Numbered from the stretch's first letter, positions 31,000 through 43,984 are shown. The stretch is DNA of 64,000 bases from Microvelia longipes (GCA_018340805.1 JACMZG010001870.1:23617135-23681134); one strand, 5' to 3'. The notes: generated from the letters alone by a model not told the origin. Numbers and translations are program-made.

Positions 31000-32250
31000 A
31001 GTTAGAGTCGGAACGCTTCAAAACGGGTATTAGACATAAATTTTTTGACATCTTTTTTCTGATTTTTTTTTGTTATTGAAAATTTAAGAAGGCCACTTAC
31101 AAGAGTTTTGTACCTTGTTTTGTTCAGCTACATGATCATTATCATGTCCTCTTGATTTAATAAGAGATTGAGAATTGAAAATCTTAAAATCTAAGTTTTC
31201 GGCAGGCTAAATTTAGAGTACGTATTTAAGAGATAATAAATAATATTTTACAAAAATATTCCAAGCCCTATAAATATGTATGCTAATAATAATTTTATTT
31301 TTATCCTAAAAATGGGCCCGCCTACGGCCGCAGGCCCTGATAGGTACATCCCTGTGCTTGCACTATTAGTAGGTTTTGATTTTTAAACAGTTTTTTACCG
31401 CAACTAGTTGTTTCTGTCCCAAGTATCGGGAAAATGTCGAACCCACTGATCTCTTTACATTCTTAATATTGAGACAAATTCAGTATATTGTATTTAGCAT
31501 GAAGGGCGTATGGGACGAACATTCGAATAAGTTACTATTTGATCGCGTGTTCGCTTAAAAATCGAAATATTATTACACAGGGAAAGAGATTTCTATAATA
31601 TACCTTAGTTAAAACAGTAGAATATAGAATAATATAAACCAAAAAAAGTTCAGGCAAGGTCATGCGTAAAGAGACATTGTACTCTTACAGTTTCTAAAGT
31701 CTAGAAACAGAATATATAAGAACAATACTCGTGATTGAGTAAGATTGATTACTATTTAAATTACTTAATTATAAGTCTCTCTCTCATAAAATGATCTTGA
31801 ATATCGAACTAAAAGTCAAGCGCTTTTCGGAATGATTTTTTCATTTAAACAAAAAGTCAAGGGCTTTTTGGAATGATTTTTTCATTTAAACAAATCTAGA
31901 TTAGACTACATTAACTAAGTCAGAAACAGAAAACCCTGAGAGACAAGGAGTCAGCTAATCAATATCTAGAAAAGAAAAAAGTCCGCTTTTTACATTTAAC
32001 ATTAAAACAATACGAACTAAGATCTTAATTGAATCGAAGGACAATGAAAAATTATTAAATTAATTAATGTTTTAAAATAAAAAATTAAACTGATAGGGAC
32101 AATGGTATAAAATTTATCACATTTATTGCTCTTGTATAGAACTTGTCTTGTAATAAATATATACAGGGGAATATTTAAGATATATATGTTTAAGATATAC
32201 TGGCACTCTAATTGTGTGTGTTGTGTGAATAAGCCTGAAAAAGTTAAATT
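31000..32250. other. Intergenic sequence, no gene seen
   Basis: AT-rich with no coding signal. A 41 bp unit containing GGAATGATTTTTTCATTTAA is tandemly duplicated at about 31811-31892. An 11 bp inverted repeat (AGAGTCAGAACT/AGTCTGACTCT) lies near 30970-30998. Confidence 0.45.
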
Positions 32251-32254
32251 GCTT

Positions 32255-32342
32255 ATTTAAAGTTGTATAAGAAATGGGTCGCGGGTAATTACCATAACTC
32301 TATTTGGGATCGCGACCCAAAAAAGTTGAGAAACGCTGCTCT
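32255..32342. mobile_element. End of a hAT-type DNA transposon or MITE
   Basis: Read on the minus strand from 32338: CAGCGTTTCTCAACTTTTTT followed by GGGTCGCGATCCC. This matches the well-known terminal pattern of hAT elements of the Charlie type. A second GGTCGCGGG block lies at about 32277. The other end was not found. Confidence 0.5.
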
Positions 32343-33103
32343 ACATGATCCTTATAGATTGACTAGCATTTAAAATTAATTGAAACGTGAATCAATATAG
32401 ATACCAACATTAAACATTAAATTTAATCAATTTCACCTATCTTATGTCTTGCTAACAAATTTAAGAATTAGTGAAATCAAATTATTAATCGCATGCGGTT
32501 ATTGTACGATGTATACGTGTTTTTAAAAAATAAAAATTCAACCAACCGCTACTTTATTCTTTAAATATTTAATTCATATTAGTAGATCAATTAGATGTTA
32601 GGGAGCGACAAATATAATTTACTTTTTACAAAATATTTTATAACGTTTGGTAAATAAAGCGAGTACCAATATGGCATGTATACGAGAAGATGGTTTTGGT
32701 TTATCTTATCATTTTTATTGACTTGTTTACAAAACAAGCGAGGTCTTCGCAGGGGGTCTATAAATATTAATTATCTTTTGATATTAAAAATCGGTGTCCC
32801 ATAGAGTCGAATTGCCATAATTTGTTATATTTATGTTTTTTATTAAGTTAAGATATCAAAATAATTAGTGTGAAATGGTCTAAAACTCAGACATATATAT
32901 AAGCTGTTAAAGATTAAATATAGCAAATAATAAAATGCTGTTTGAACATGTTTATTTAAGATTTTTGCTCCTTAGCAGGAATTAACTCTCCGAGGTCATT
33001 GATACTGTACTCTTACTGTTTTATAAAGTGCACCCTCATTAATAAAGCATTTTGATACGGCCCATCCATGTCTTTTTTTAGCTTAAATTAATTAACCTAA
33101 AAA

Positions 33104-34010
33104 ACCAAGTACGGGGTACCTCCTTTTTCTCATCACAACGGATTAGCTACGCTCATCCTACCTACTTCAGGCTCGCTTCGCTCGTACTCAGAATATACGT
33201 CGTTAAATTTATACTTTAACACGCCTTCGGACTCGCTTCGCTCGTTCTCAGATAGTAAATACATCCGTTTCATTCCCAGCGGTCTCCTATCTAAGCACTG
33301 ACCATGCTCGATGCTGCTTAACTTTTATGATCCAACAAAATCATTGATACACCAGAGGAATTGAAACGAAACGTAAAGTACTTATTTATTAAGTAAAGGT
33401 ATGCATTTGTACCGAATTTCCATTCAATTGCATTATTTTCCGATTGTTTTAAAAAATGTACAAAAGACACATGTTAAAAATTAAACGAACGACTTTTTAA
33501 AATTATTGCTAAGTCATCATTGCGGGTTTAAGACGTCATAAAAAATTCCTTTCCGGACAACACAACTACACCCATAGACTGATTTTTGCATAGAGATATA
33601 TACTAGAGGGGGCATAGCCTATCTCATTACATTGAGAAGCCTGAAACATCTTTTTTGGGGCTCTCAGGGGCTCTGTGTAACCTCATTGAAACCTCCTCCA
33701 AGAGGGAGTTAAGGTTATAATTAATCAATTGTTTTCGGCTTCCAGCAGATTGTTTGTGTTGTGATTTGTATTTTAAACATTCTACTATATAATTTACTGT
33801 TTTTTTGGTCTGTTTATTTGATGAAAATTATAATCGAATGTGGTCAGGTTACTTTTTCGATGTTTCAAAATTCAACCAATAGGGCCCCTCTAGTAATATA
33901 TCTCTATGGATTTTTGTACAAAGATCATCTCTTTAGCATAAATATACTGAGAGCTACAAAGATAACACACATACGCACAGACAAACAACTTTGTGAAAAG
34001 TTGTTTGCCC
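33104..34010 (-). repeat. 5S-like SINE-type element, copy 3, interrupted by a MITE
   Basis: In the minus-strand sense: module B (about 34000 to 33909 and 33588 to about 33500), then the 5S-like stretch at 33325-33272 (GTTAAGCAGCATCGAGC, then GGTCAGTGCTTAGATAGG, GAGACCGCTGGGAA), then GAGCGAAGCGAG words and the terminal GGTACCCCGTACTTGG at about 33104. This is the best-preserved 5S match in the window. Positions 33589-33908 are a later insertion. Confidence 0.7.
33589..33908. mobile_element. hAT-type MITE with perfect 8 bp target duplication
   Basis: 320 bp element with TIRs CATAGAGATATATACTAGAG and the complementary CTCTAGTAATATATCTCTATG. It is flanked on both sides by GATTTTTG (33581-33588 and 33909-33916). 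The interrupted host sequence can be read straight across once the element and one duplicate are ignored. 8 bp duplications are typical of hAT transposition. No ORF. Confidence 0.85.
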
Positions 34011-34019
34011 AAAAAAACC

Positions 34020-34790
34020 TTTTTTTGGGGAGGGTGGGGGAAAGAAGCGTATTGGAACAATAATTATTGTTTTTTATTGTTTTAATACAACAGCTATTTC
34101 GCAAAAATTGCGCGTTTCTCTGACGCATGTCATGTTAAAAACATTTACATAAACATCCAATTATTTAGAAAGATTATCCGTATTACTCGTATGTTCTGAT
34201 AAAATAAATCTAAACAAAATATTTTTAAAATGACGTAACAAACAATGGAAAATAATATTAATCTTTAAAAATCATATAATTTCGGGATACCCCCTGCGAA
34301 GACTAGAAAAATCGTTACACAATATATTAAATATCGTACGTTAAACTCATATCTCATAAGAGGTCAAAAATTATATTGTCTTAAAAGCAGTGGGAGTAAA
34401 AAATTGATTAAAAAATTAAATATTGATGATGATAAAAAATTGATATAAAAATCATGTTGAGACTCCAGGGGGTCGATTATATTTTGTGAATTCATCTAGT
34501 GAAGACATTCAATTTTAAAAATTTGTTATCTAATTTTATCGAATTTAGTCGCGGCGCTGACCCTATACAAAAGTTTGATAATTCGTCTTTAAAGTTTATC
34601 AGAGTATCACATTTAAATAATCAGTTTTTGTTGTGCGATTAGGAAATTTGTAGTATAAGATATCTAATTTGTATTGCTGTATTTTCACTCTTAGTTTAGA
34701 GTCCGGTTGGGATAGGTTTCATCTCTAACCGTTTTCCTCGTTTCAACTATCTCTTTTCATCTGTAATTTTCAACAGCCAATTTTCAACAA
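34020..34790. other. Intergenic sequence, no gene seen
   Basis: AT-rich, no coding or repeat signal recognised apart from the leader-like sequence just before the candidate exon at 34803. Confidence 0.35.
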
Positions 34791-34802
34791 GAATAATTCA
34801 AA

Positions 34803-34814
34803 ATGGTTTCTGAA
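34803..34814 (+). other. Possible short first coding exon (MVSE) with a strong splice donor
   Basis: An ATG in good context (AAAATGG) opens four codons that end at a perfect GTAAGT donor at 34815-34820. The 150 bases upstream are relatively free of repeats and look like 5' leader sequence. No matching downstream exon can be recognised nearby. The exon ends in phase 0, and SLC25A38 exon 2 (37519) starts in phase 0, so an alternative first exon of that gene is possible. This may equally be chance. Confidence 0.2.
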
Positions 34815-34820
34815 GTAAGT

Positions 34821-37332
34821 GAAAATTTTTAGTTGCTTCTTTTAAAGAACTTATTAGCTACCAAGATACACAGATTTATAAAGAAATACACATCCAAAAT
34901 TTTACCCATGTTACTCGTTGTGAGTTTGAAATAGATAAAATAGATTTAAATAAGATTTAATGTATAAAATATAATTATACTTTAATTAATACATAAAACT
35001 ACTATTCCTTATAATTCTAATTTACTCTAGTGTCATTTGCCCCAGTATATGTAAACTAAATTATATAATTAATTAAATATTAATTTAAATTTCATGTCTA
35101 AATATTTCATGAATGTTAAGATGTTCAAAGTTATAATAATTTATAATAAAAATGTAATATAAAATTTTTAAGTATTTCCCATTTATTTTGTTTAAACCAT
35201 ATTTAAGATAAAGATATTAAATACGCGTCAATAAAAGTATTGACGCAGAGAAGAAAATTAAATCATTAATCTTATCGCGATGAATTAAAATTAATTTTAA
35301 AATTTTTATAAAATTATTAAATCTATAAAGTATTATTTTAAGAAATTTATTAGCGTCATTTATTATCAATATAATGAAATAGCTAATAAAACAGAATTGG
35401 CTATTTTTTATCTATTTAATATATTAAAAATTAATTTTAATATTCAATATTTCATTGATAATGTTTCATTCTTCTCCATTGTTCTTACTTGAATTTTTGG
35501 TTCCATTACACCACCTTTTATCAAATAGAAAAAGTATCACTGTCACCTTTCCCACTGTTTTAATGACTTAGCTAATTTTTAATTAAATAGTTCCGTAATT
35601 ATAAAGTATTGTTTTCCACCGATCAAGTCCGGTAAAAATTATAAATAACATTCAGAATTATTTTTGATAACGTTTTCATTCTTCTCTATAGTTCTTATTT
35701 GAATTTTACATTCCATTACACCACTTAAATCTTATCAAAACTATAACCACAGTTTAAGAGAAATTTAATATAGATCCATTTTACTCATAAAGTTTTATAG
35801 AAATTTAATATTGTCCACTAGTACTAGGCTCCTTATATAAGTATATCTAATAATGTCTATACGGACTTAAATTATGACATATATGTATAGTAAAAATGAT
35901 GCTATCCGGTTCCTTAAAGCCGGTAGACGGAATTACGTCACGCGGTAGTTTCATTTGTCTTTTAATTCAAAAATGGATTTTAGAGGTGCGACTTGATTTG
36001 CCTGGACTTCTCTTCTACAAAATTGGTGAAAACGTAGAGACTTAGATCTAATTTTATTTATCTCTCCTTTGCGTTGGATCTGTGATGACTATTGTAACCT
36101 TCCCACATACCACTCTATAATCTCCACCATTTAACGGCAATTGTCTTCTTTTTTCCTTCCTTTTACTAACCACAAAAGTCTGACCAATGGGAGAATTCTC
36201 ATTTGAATTAAAAGACAAGTGGTATAAGAGCAACCCACGATACAGTAATAACTTCCTTGACATACATTCCATTGTATACATATAGTACGAGACCGTACCA
36301 CGTGAATGAAAGTTAAAAATTGTTAAATGTCAATATAATGTCTAGGTCTAGGACTATTTTAATGACGACTGATTAGATAGGCCTAGTTGAAGTGAATGTA
36401 TAACGTCTAACTAGATAGTCAAATAACCATAACAAATATCAGGCCTTATGCCAACTCATCGACCATAATGCTACACATTATTATAAACACACACACAGAT
36501 ATATTTATATATATATATATATATATTCAGGAAAAAATGTGCCAAATATCTCACAGTTAAAAAACCTAAACTGTATTTAATTAAAAGAAGTTTCCAGTTA
36601 AAAATATACCAACTACGTCACTGGTCACTGTTTATTTTATACGCAATATTTGTGTACTACGCACTTTAGACAAAAATATTTGACCCAATAAAATTCAATA
36701 TAACGGCTTTTATATCTAAGTTCCTGTTTATTTATATGGTTCTTAATTAAATAAGTTTTTTACTATTAAGTATAGTGACTATTTTAAGTCCACTATAGCA
36801 GGTACACACCTCCGAAATGGACCAATAAGAATGAAGAAAGATCAGCTGTTTTATAATCCCACCCTATTTTACTACCTGCTTTTAACCTTCGAGCTCAGTT
36901 AAGATTTATTTGCCTCCCTATACATTGTAGACACAGAGCTCAGTTGTCAACCAACATTCGTTGAGTTAACATTTAATATATCGAGAGTTACGCCTCACAG
37001 CGCAAGCTCGTAAAAAGAATCATTTAGGGAGATTTTTTACAAAAATAAAAATTTAACCTTGAATTTATAAATACTTGAAAGTTTATAAGAGGGAGTGAAG
37101 AGAATTTTTATTTTTCTCCCTTTATTCACAGCTGTTCAAATATACGACACAATAAACTCGTTTGTCAAAAAAAGAAAAAAAATATTGCGAATAAAACCAA
37201 TTTGATATACCGGTTTTATTTCTTTCTTAATACGGCCGGCAAGCTGAGAGCTTCGCTGCCTTTGTCAAATATACTTTAAGTTTACGGGATTTAATTTATT
37301 TTTGAGTTTAATTAATAAAATATAAAAATAAT
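34821..37332. other. 5' flank of SLC25A38, no other gene seen
   Basis: Two related blocks, GTTTCATTCTTCTCCATTGT (35464) and TTTTCATTCTTCTCTATAGT (35671), each followed by a CTTA-TTGAATTTT and CATTACACCAC segment, show a local duplication about 207 bp apart. A short (TA)n lies at 36499-36526. The promoter of SLC25A38 should lie near its right end but no clear element is visible. Confidence 0.4.
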
Positions 37333-40300
37333 ATGAACGATTTAATTAAAGCAAAAACAAGTGAATCTCTTAAATCTAAAAGATATGTTGATAAAGTGAG
37401 TGTATTTTATTATTTTTTTTAAATCTATAAAATATTAAATAATAAATTAATTTTAATAATAAATTGTTTTTATTTTATTTTAATTAATAACTAAAATTGT
37501 GGTAATTTTTGTTTACAGTCGCCAGTGTTAAAAGCATTCCTTGCCGGCTCGATTTCTGGAACATTTTCAACTGTACTATTTCAACCATTAGATTTAGTTA
37601 AAACAAGATTACAAAACCCGACATCATTCGCTGCAACTAGGTAAGAAAAGTGTGCTAATTACAATTATTAATGTATTAACGAAAAAATAGTATTTCAAAA
37701 GAGATTATCATGTATAAGCGATTAAATTTCTAGAAAATTCTAGAAAAAAATCAATGTAACTGTGGACAAACACCAATGTTACGGTAACAAACTGAAACAC
37801 ATCTAGATATAGATTTGGAAATCTTTAAAGTAAATGGTCTCCCCCCCCCCTATGACTTAGCTTATAAGCTGGTTTGTAATAATTGTTGGTTTTAATTATT
37901 ATTTTTATATTTCTTTAAATTGAATTATTACTTAAATTATTAGCAATGAATATAAAATTATTATTTAATTAATGGAATTACCAGCATGCATAAGCTTTAT
38001 ATGCATTTCCCCATATAAAGGGTATGAGCTTTATTACCATATTTATTATTAGAGTAAGTATTTCTAAATTTTATGCTACTTTTTTTTCAATTAAAATTTT
38101 AATTGTATTTACTTTTGTTTTACAGTAATGTTCGAGGAGGTTCTGTTGGCATGTTAGACATCTTTTCCCACATTTTAAGAAACGAACAACTTCTAGGACT
38201 TTGGAAAGGATGCGCACCAGTAAGTAATTTTAAATTTTATTTCAAATTAAGCCTAAATTAGAGTTCTAATTATTACCTATTTTCTTTTCTCAGTAATTTA
38301 ATTCATTAAAAAACCTTCTTACTATTAAAAAAAAAGTCAATTTTGATTAAATAATAAAACAGCAATAAATATTGCAAACTTAACGTTAAATTAAATATTT
38401 AAAACTTTATGTTAAATTAAACATTTATTGCAGATATTTTAATAACGGTTTAATTCTGGGGTTTAGGGAGTCCCATAGAAAAATTGTCAAAAATGAAAAA
38501 AAAAATATTTTAAGCTAACAGTTTTAAACTAATAAAGTTATCTTTACAATTCTTTAATTCCTAATTATTAATTCTCATAATTGTTTGTAATTTCTCTATC
38601 TATCATTCATTTTTTAATGTAATTAATTAAATTATTTCTTACCTGATATGTTTAGAGTTTAACAAGAACAGTGCCAGGTGTTGGTCTTTATTTTTCATCA
38701 ATGCATTGGATGACACATACTTTCACCGATGGAAAACCAAAACCATTAGAAGCCATTGCAATCGGTGTTTCTGCAAGAACATTAAGTGCTGCTTCATTGA
38801 TCCCAATCACTGTGGTCAAAACAAGATACGAGGTATGTATAATATATAAATAAATTATGTAGTACAATGATATAATGAAATAAATAAATTGTAAAATATG
38901 GATAGTAATTTAATTAAATAAATAATAGGACGTAGATTTAAATTAATATCTTTGGTAGACCTAGGAATAAATAAAGTATTCTAAAGTATTTAATGTCTTT
39001 GGAGAAAACTATTTTTGTTTGTTTATCAATTTACTGTAACAAGTAATTTAATAATGTTCTTGTAGTTTTAATGTTAACTTCTTTTTAAATGGTTTAGGTT
39101 AAATGCATTTTTTTTCATTAGTGCATTGAACTATTTTAATCTTTTTTTTTATTTATTGTTATATATCACTAAATCTTGGTCTATCTATTTTGTTTACAGA
39201 GTGGTGACTTTGAGTACCGAAGTGTTCGTCAAGCTCTAAAGCAAATATATTCAAAAGAAGGCGTAAAAGGGCTGACATGTGGCCTTGTTCCAACCATATT
39301 CAGGGATGCTCCATTTTCAGGAGTCTATCTTATGTTTTATACACAAACCAAGAAAATGATACCAAATGGTAAGTTTATCAATTTGGACAATCCTTAAAGT
39401 TATTTTAAAAGTCAATTATTATTAAGAGCCTCTAATCTCATTAAATATTGATGATAGAAATAAAATTATAATTTCCCTTAATTGTATAGCATAAGATGGA
39501 AAATTTAAAATATTATTATAATTTTACAACTCAGTAATTTACCAAAACACCTTCAGAAATTAAAATAATAGTTGAGGGAAGTAAAAAGCTAAATTTATCT
39601 GTTATAAACTTAATTAATAAATGACTGAATTTCTGAAATTACTAAAAATATTCTCATTAGAATGTAATAAATTGATAATTTTTTTGTCGTTATTATTTTC
39701 TCAAAATAACAGATTGTATTCTCTAATTTCTTGAAATACCACCTTTCATTTATTTATTGCAGTGTATACTTCATGTACCTAATAGCGAAATTTTTGTTTT
39801 TTTATAGAATTATTAAAAGGTGATTTACAAGCGCCAGTTCAATTCAGTTGTGGTATAGGTTGCTGTTGTTTTAGCACATTAGTAACACAGCCTGCTGATG
39901 TCGTGAAAACTAAAATGCAACTATATCCACATTTATATCCTGATATCAAATCTGTACTATTCCATCTTCACGAGGTAATTAATTTTAAACAATATATTAA
40001 TTACAATTATTATAATCATAATGATTATAATTACCATTATATTAACACACATGCACCAACATAATATTAATATTAATATATAATTAATTACTATATTATA
40101 ATAATATAATATTTATTATAATCCCCTTTCAATATATATACTTTTTTTTAACATATTTTATTAATAAATACAACAACAATTACGATTGTTACAAGTATTA
40201 GAGTAATATTTACTAAAAATATTATTACAGTAAATTAACCTAAATTTTATAATATTAACCTTCATTCTTATATTTTATGATAAGGTATATTAGTTTTTTA

Positions 40301-40370
40301 TAACAAGTTATAATAATTATTGTAAGTATGTTCATAGCAGAAAATGTTAGCTCTTATATATAAACAGAAT

Positions 40371-40436
<66 letters not shown>

Positions 40437-41063
40437 TAAGTTCCAAATCCCATTGTTAATTATAATTATACTAATTATTACTGATATTAGTCTTAATGTT
40501 GCTTTTAATCATACACTTAATTAATGTTGATTTGATTGTTTATTTACAGAAATATGGATTTCAAGGATATTTCAAAGGTTTAGCTCCTAGAATGTGCTTA
40601 GAAGAACTTATGTCAGCAATGGCTTGGACTGTTTACGAACAAGTAAGTCTATATGATATTTTTAATAAAACTTATTTTTAACTAGATTATTAGATATTAT
40701 TGTTATTGCTTGAATTATTAGAGACCTAAAAAATCACCCTTACTCGCTTTCATGACCTCATCTTATAGGCTTATTTTACCTTAAAAATTAAACATGGGAA
40801 AATGATTCACTCAAATTATTATAATTATGGAATCATATGAATGAAACTGGTTGAAACAGAAGGATTCAATAACCCTGAAGGTTAATTTTAAAATAGAGAA
40901 TAAAATAATGAATTCGCTATCAAATAACTTAACAATATAGTTTTTAATTTTGTATTGGTCCTTTGAGAGGGAATTAAAATTTATCTAAACCTTTTTATTT
41001 TCAATAACTTATTTTTTCTGTATTCTTTTGTTACAGATTACTCGGTCTATAGGATTGAAATAG
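37333..41063 (+). CDS. SLC25A38: Mitochondrial glycine carrier SLC25A38 (Hem25 orthologue), 8 exons, complete
   Basis: Inner-membrane mitochondrial carrier that imports glycine for delta-aminolevulinate and haem synthesis. Exons: 37333-37395, 37519-37640, 38126-38219, 38656-38832, 39200-39368, 39808-39974, 40550-40642 and 41037-41063 (TAG). All introns are GT-AG. The coding sequence totals 912 bases, giving 303 residues against 304 in human. The three carrier repeats are visible through [23 protein letters not shown] and [12 protein letters not shown]; repeat two lacks the usual Asp, as it does in the vertebrate protein. Orthologue-specific stretches include [32 protein letters not shown] and MAWTVYEQ. 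No frame break was found. Start chosen at 37333 ([18 protein letters not shown]), whose 63-base exon ends in phase 0 at a GTGAGT donor. The N-terminus is divergent, so the start is less certain than the body. Confidence 0.96.
40374..40437. repeat. (TA)n microsatellite in an SLC25A38 intron
   Basis: About 60 bases of TA in the intron between exons ending 39974 and starting 40550. Confidence 0.9.
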
Positions 41064-41451
41064 CATTTGGATTCATGAAGAAACATTGAAGAAAATGTTA
41101 TGTGAAGAATGAAAAAGTCATCTTTTTCTGTCATAGATTGAAAGAGAAATTGAGATTTTAGTAATTCTTCTTTGAAAAAAATGTTCTAACATCATTCGTG
41201 GAATATTTATCATTCAAGAGGATATTTGAACGAGGAGAAACTTTAAAGATTTAAGTTTCTAAAATTATTACGCAGTCACTTATAATTGTGATAACGATTG
41301 GAGCAGCTGAAAGCAGATTAGTAGTTCAATTCGTTTAATTATCCAATTAAGAGAAAGATGCATAAGAATTTGCTTCTCTATCTAATTAAATTTATCAAAC
41401 TAGTTAATTGTATTTTTTATGTAACTAGTCTAGATAACAGACATTAGTAAG

Positions 41452-41489
41452 AATAAAATGTTTGAAATTGTTTTATTCAGTCAAATAAA
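41452..41489 (+). terminator. Candidate polyadenylation signals of SLC25A38
   Basis: Two AATAAA hexamers lie at 41452-41457 and 41484-41489, about 390-425 bases after the SLC25A38 stop codon. They are the first convincing signals downstream of the gene and would give a 3' UTR of about 400-450 bases. Placement is inferred from the motif only. Confidence 0.45.
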
Positions 41490-42118
41490 AACAAATAATT
41501 TCAGATAGTATTGTTTTATTGTTCATTTTAAAATTGTTTTAAGTTATCTATGAATATGTATTTAAATTAAGACTGAAGGGTACAAGTTATTGGAAGCTTA
41601 AAAGACTGAAATTAAAAATGATTATATAATACCTTTAGTACAAACTAAATAATGATTCACATGGATGCAATAATAATCATTTGAAGATAATTATAAAATT
41701 TCAATCAGTAATTGTTAAAATCAATAAATAATGGATTAACAACAGTACATTGTTCCATTTTATAACTTGTATCTTAAACGAATGATAAAAGTATACGAAA
41801 CATCGTTGCCATACTAATCATTATTTATTTAAAACAAAAATAATGCTATATTTGTGATAAATAGATTGAAATTAAAATGTTCCTTGAAATAATTAGGTAG
41901 ATTTTTTAAACAATTTTCTAAAATTACCAACAGTTATTAAAATGTAAATACAGTTTTTGAGATTTTTTACGATCAAGATCATATAATTATTTTTTTATTT
42001 ATATCCGTCACTTATGTATTTACTTTGCTTAAATCTGAGCAGTATTGATTTTAAATTGATTAAACAATCACTATTAGCTATAATGATTAATTATAATTAT
42101 AGCTAGCTACCTAATTTA

Positions 42119-42131
42119 TATTATATATATA

Positions 42132-42188
<57 letters not shown>
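42119..42188. repeat. (TA)n microsatellite
   Basis: About 70 bases of TA, 1 kb downstream of SLC25A38. The 41500-42118 stretch before it is AT-rich with nothing recognised. Confidence 0.9.
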
Positions 42189-42195
<7 letters not shown>

Positions 42196-42469
42196 ATATT
42201 AACACATAATAAGCACAGTATACATAGCAGTAAATTAAGTCATCAATATTTACTATTTATTAGATTCTTGATCATTAAAGTTGAAAAGATTATGTTATTT
42301 GCATAAAATGTTTTTATAAATTGTTATTTTTTATTTATTTTTTATTGCTGAAAAAATTAAACAATTTTTTTTATTAAATTTATATTTTCTAATTTATAAA
42401 AACCTAAATTTTCTTCCTTATAGAAAAAAATTCATCATGGAAATGGCATGAGAAAATATCGCCTTTACA

Positions 42470-42720
42470 AAATACATTCTCCTTATGTTTTGTACTTGAC
42501 CCACAGTGAACCACTTATTTTAAAGAAAACTAATATTAGTGCGATTTTATAATGCACACGATTTTGAGGATGCGCAATCATATGAAGGGCTACACTCTGG
42601 ATATGCAGATTATGTTTTTCTACATAACTTAAGATATATTTTGAGAAGAATTTGGTTTGATGTTATTTAAAATTAGTCATATTTTTCAGGTCCGACTCTT
42701 GGACTAATACTGATATAAAG
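42470..42720 (+). mobile_element. Single-arm copy of the foldback element at 46740-47375
   Basis: Shares, in order, a GACCCACAG word, the block ACTCTGGATATGCAGATTATG, AACTTAAGATATATTTTGAG, TTGGTTTGATGTTATTTAAA and the end TTTCAGGTCCGACTCTTGGA with the right arm of that element. Confidence 0.6.
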
Positions 42721-42779
42721 GACAAAACAACCTTCAATAATGTTAAAATATGAATTCAAAAACATAAAAATTTGAACAA

Positions 42780-43000
42780 AAAAATCGGGGTACCTCTGAA
42801 CTATTTCTAATCACATTGGATTTGCTTCGCTTATCCTCCGTACATCAGACTCGCTTCGCTCGTTCTCAGAATATAAAAGTCGTTAAATGTATATTCCAAC
42901 ACGTCTTTGGACTCGCTTCGCTCGTCCTCTGATTGTAAATACACACATTTCATTCCCAGCTGTCACCTATCCAGGCACTGACCACGCTATGGTGATAGCG
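42780..43000 (-). repeat. 5S-like SINE-type module, copy 4 (truncated)
   Basis: On the minus strand, a partial 5S-like stretch (about 42990-42951), GAGCGAAGCGAG words and the terminal GGTACCCCGATTTTTTTG end. The upstream part of the 5S-like region is missing. Confidence 0.5.
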
Positions 43001-43374
43001 CTATAAACATTTAGCCCCTAATCTTTAAACCTCAATATATCCAGTACAACATTTAAAATTTGCGGCAAAAATCAGCCCCGATTTGGCATAAAATCATGAC
43101 ACTAGTCGCATTTCAAAATTCTACTATGGTGAGAGGGTTATAGACATTTAGCGCGAATCCTTATTCCTCAATATCTCTGAAATAGGGCTAGAACAAAATT
43201 TAAAATTTGTGGCACAAATTAGCACAAAATTATGGCACTGGTCCGTCCAATATCGAAATTCTACTACGGGGGTGGGGGCTGCATGTATCCAGCCCCTCTC
43301 CTCAATCTTTGAACTCCAATCTCTCCGAAACAGGACAAGCACAAAATTTAAAATGTAAGATAAAATTATTATAC

Positions 43375-43525
43375 GACACACAGCTAAAATCAGTTGACAG
43401 CGCGGGAAAATAGTGTTAAGGAACCAATAAGGTAGGCCTGATTTGAAATTGAGGGCGTGGTTTAACATCCAGGACTAACCTCATTGGCCCTCGCATTATT
43501 TTCCCACCCTGTCAACTTAATCATG
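43375..43525. mobile_element. Foldback MITE, family A, second copy
   Basis: Arms AAAATCAGTTGACAG and GGGAAAATAGTG with the complementary right end, and the core GGGCGTGGTTTAACATCC as in the 1970-2126 copy. Confidence 0.7.
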
Positions 43526-43723
43526 CCACTGGCCAGATGTCGAAAATCTACTATAAGGGGCTAATCAGTATATCTGTCATAAAACAGACGATTCTAGTGA
43601 AATCGCGTTTTCAGGACCTTGTGTGAACGTTACGATTTTTTTTGTACCGATGTACTTGTTTTGGTACTTGTTACGGTTGGGTGAGTGTACATTAAAATGC
43701 TATATTACATTTATTTAATAACG

Positions 43724-43850
43724 TCAACACCAACAACGTCTTTCACTAATTAAAATCTTTATTAAGCAGAGCCGGCTTTTGAAAATAATAATATTATTGC
43801 CAAAAGAAATAATATAATTACTTGTTTAGGCAATGTAGCATAAATGTTTA
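43724..43850. mobile_element. Foldback family E, diverged copy
   Basis: Carries CAACACCAACAACGTCTTTC and AAGCAGAGCCGGCTTTTG in the order seen at the ends of 8105-8325. The second arm is largely lost. Confidence 0.5.
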
Positions 43851-43984
43851 CATCATGCAAATAAATAAAAACAAATAAATAAATATAGTTTAATAAATAA
43901 TCTTTTTAGCGAATTTTCAAAGACAAAATGAGCTTGAAAGGTTGGGACCATAAAGTGATTAGAGGGGGGGGGGGTTTGGATTTA

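Noticed and set aside
43207..43468. Overlapping frames on both strands near 43200-43470
   Set aside because: They run into the foldback MITE at 43375 and show no protein family features.
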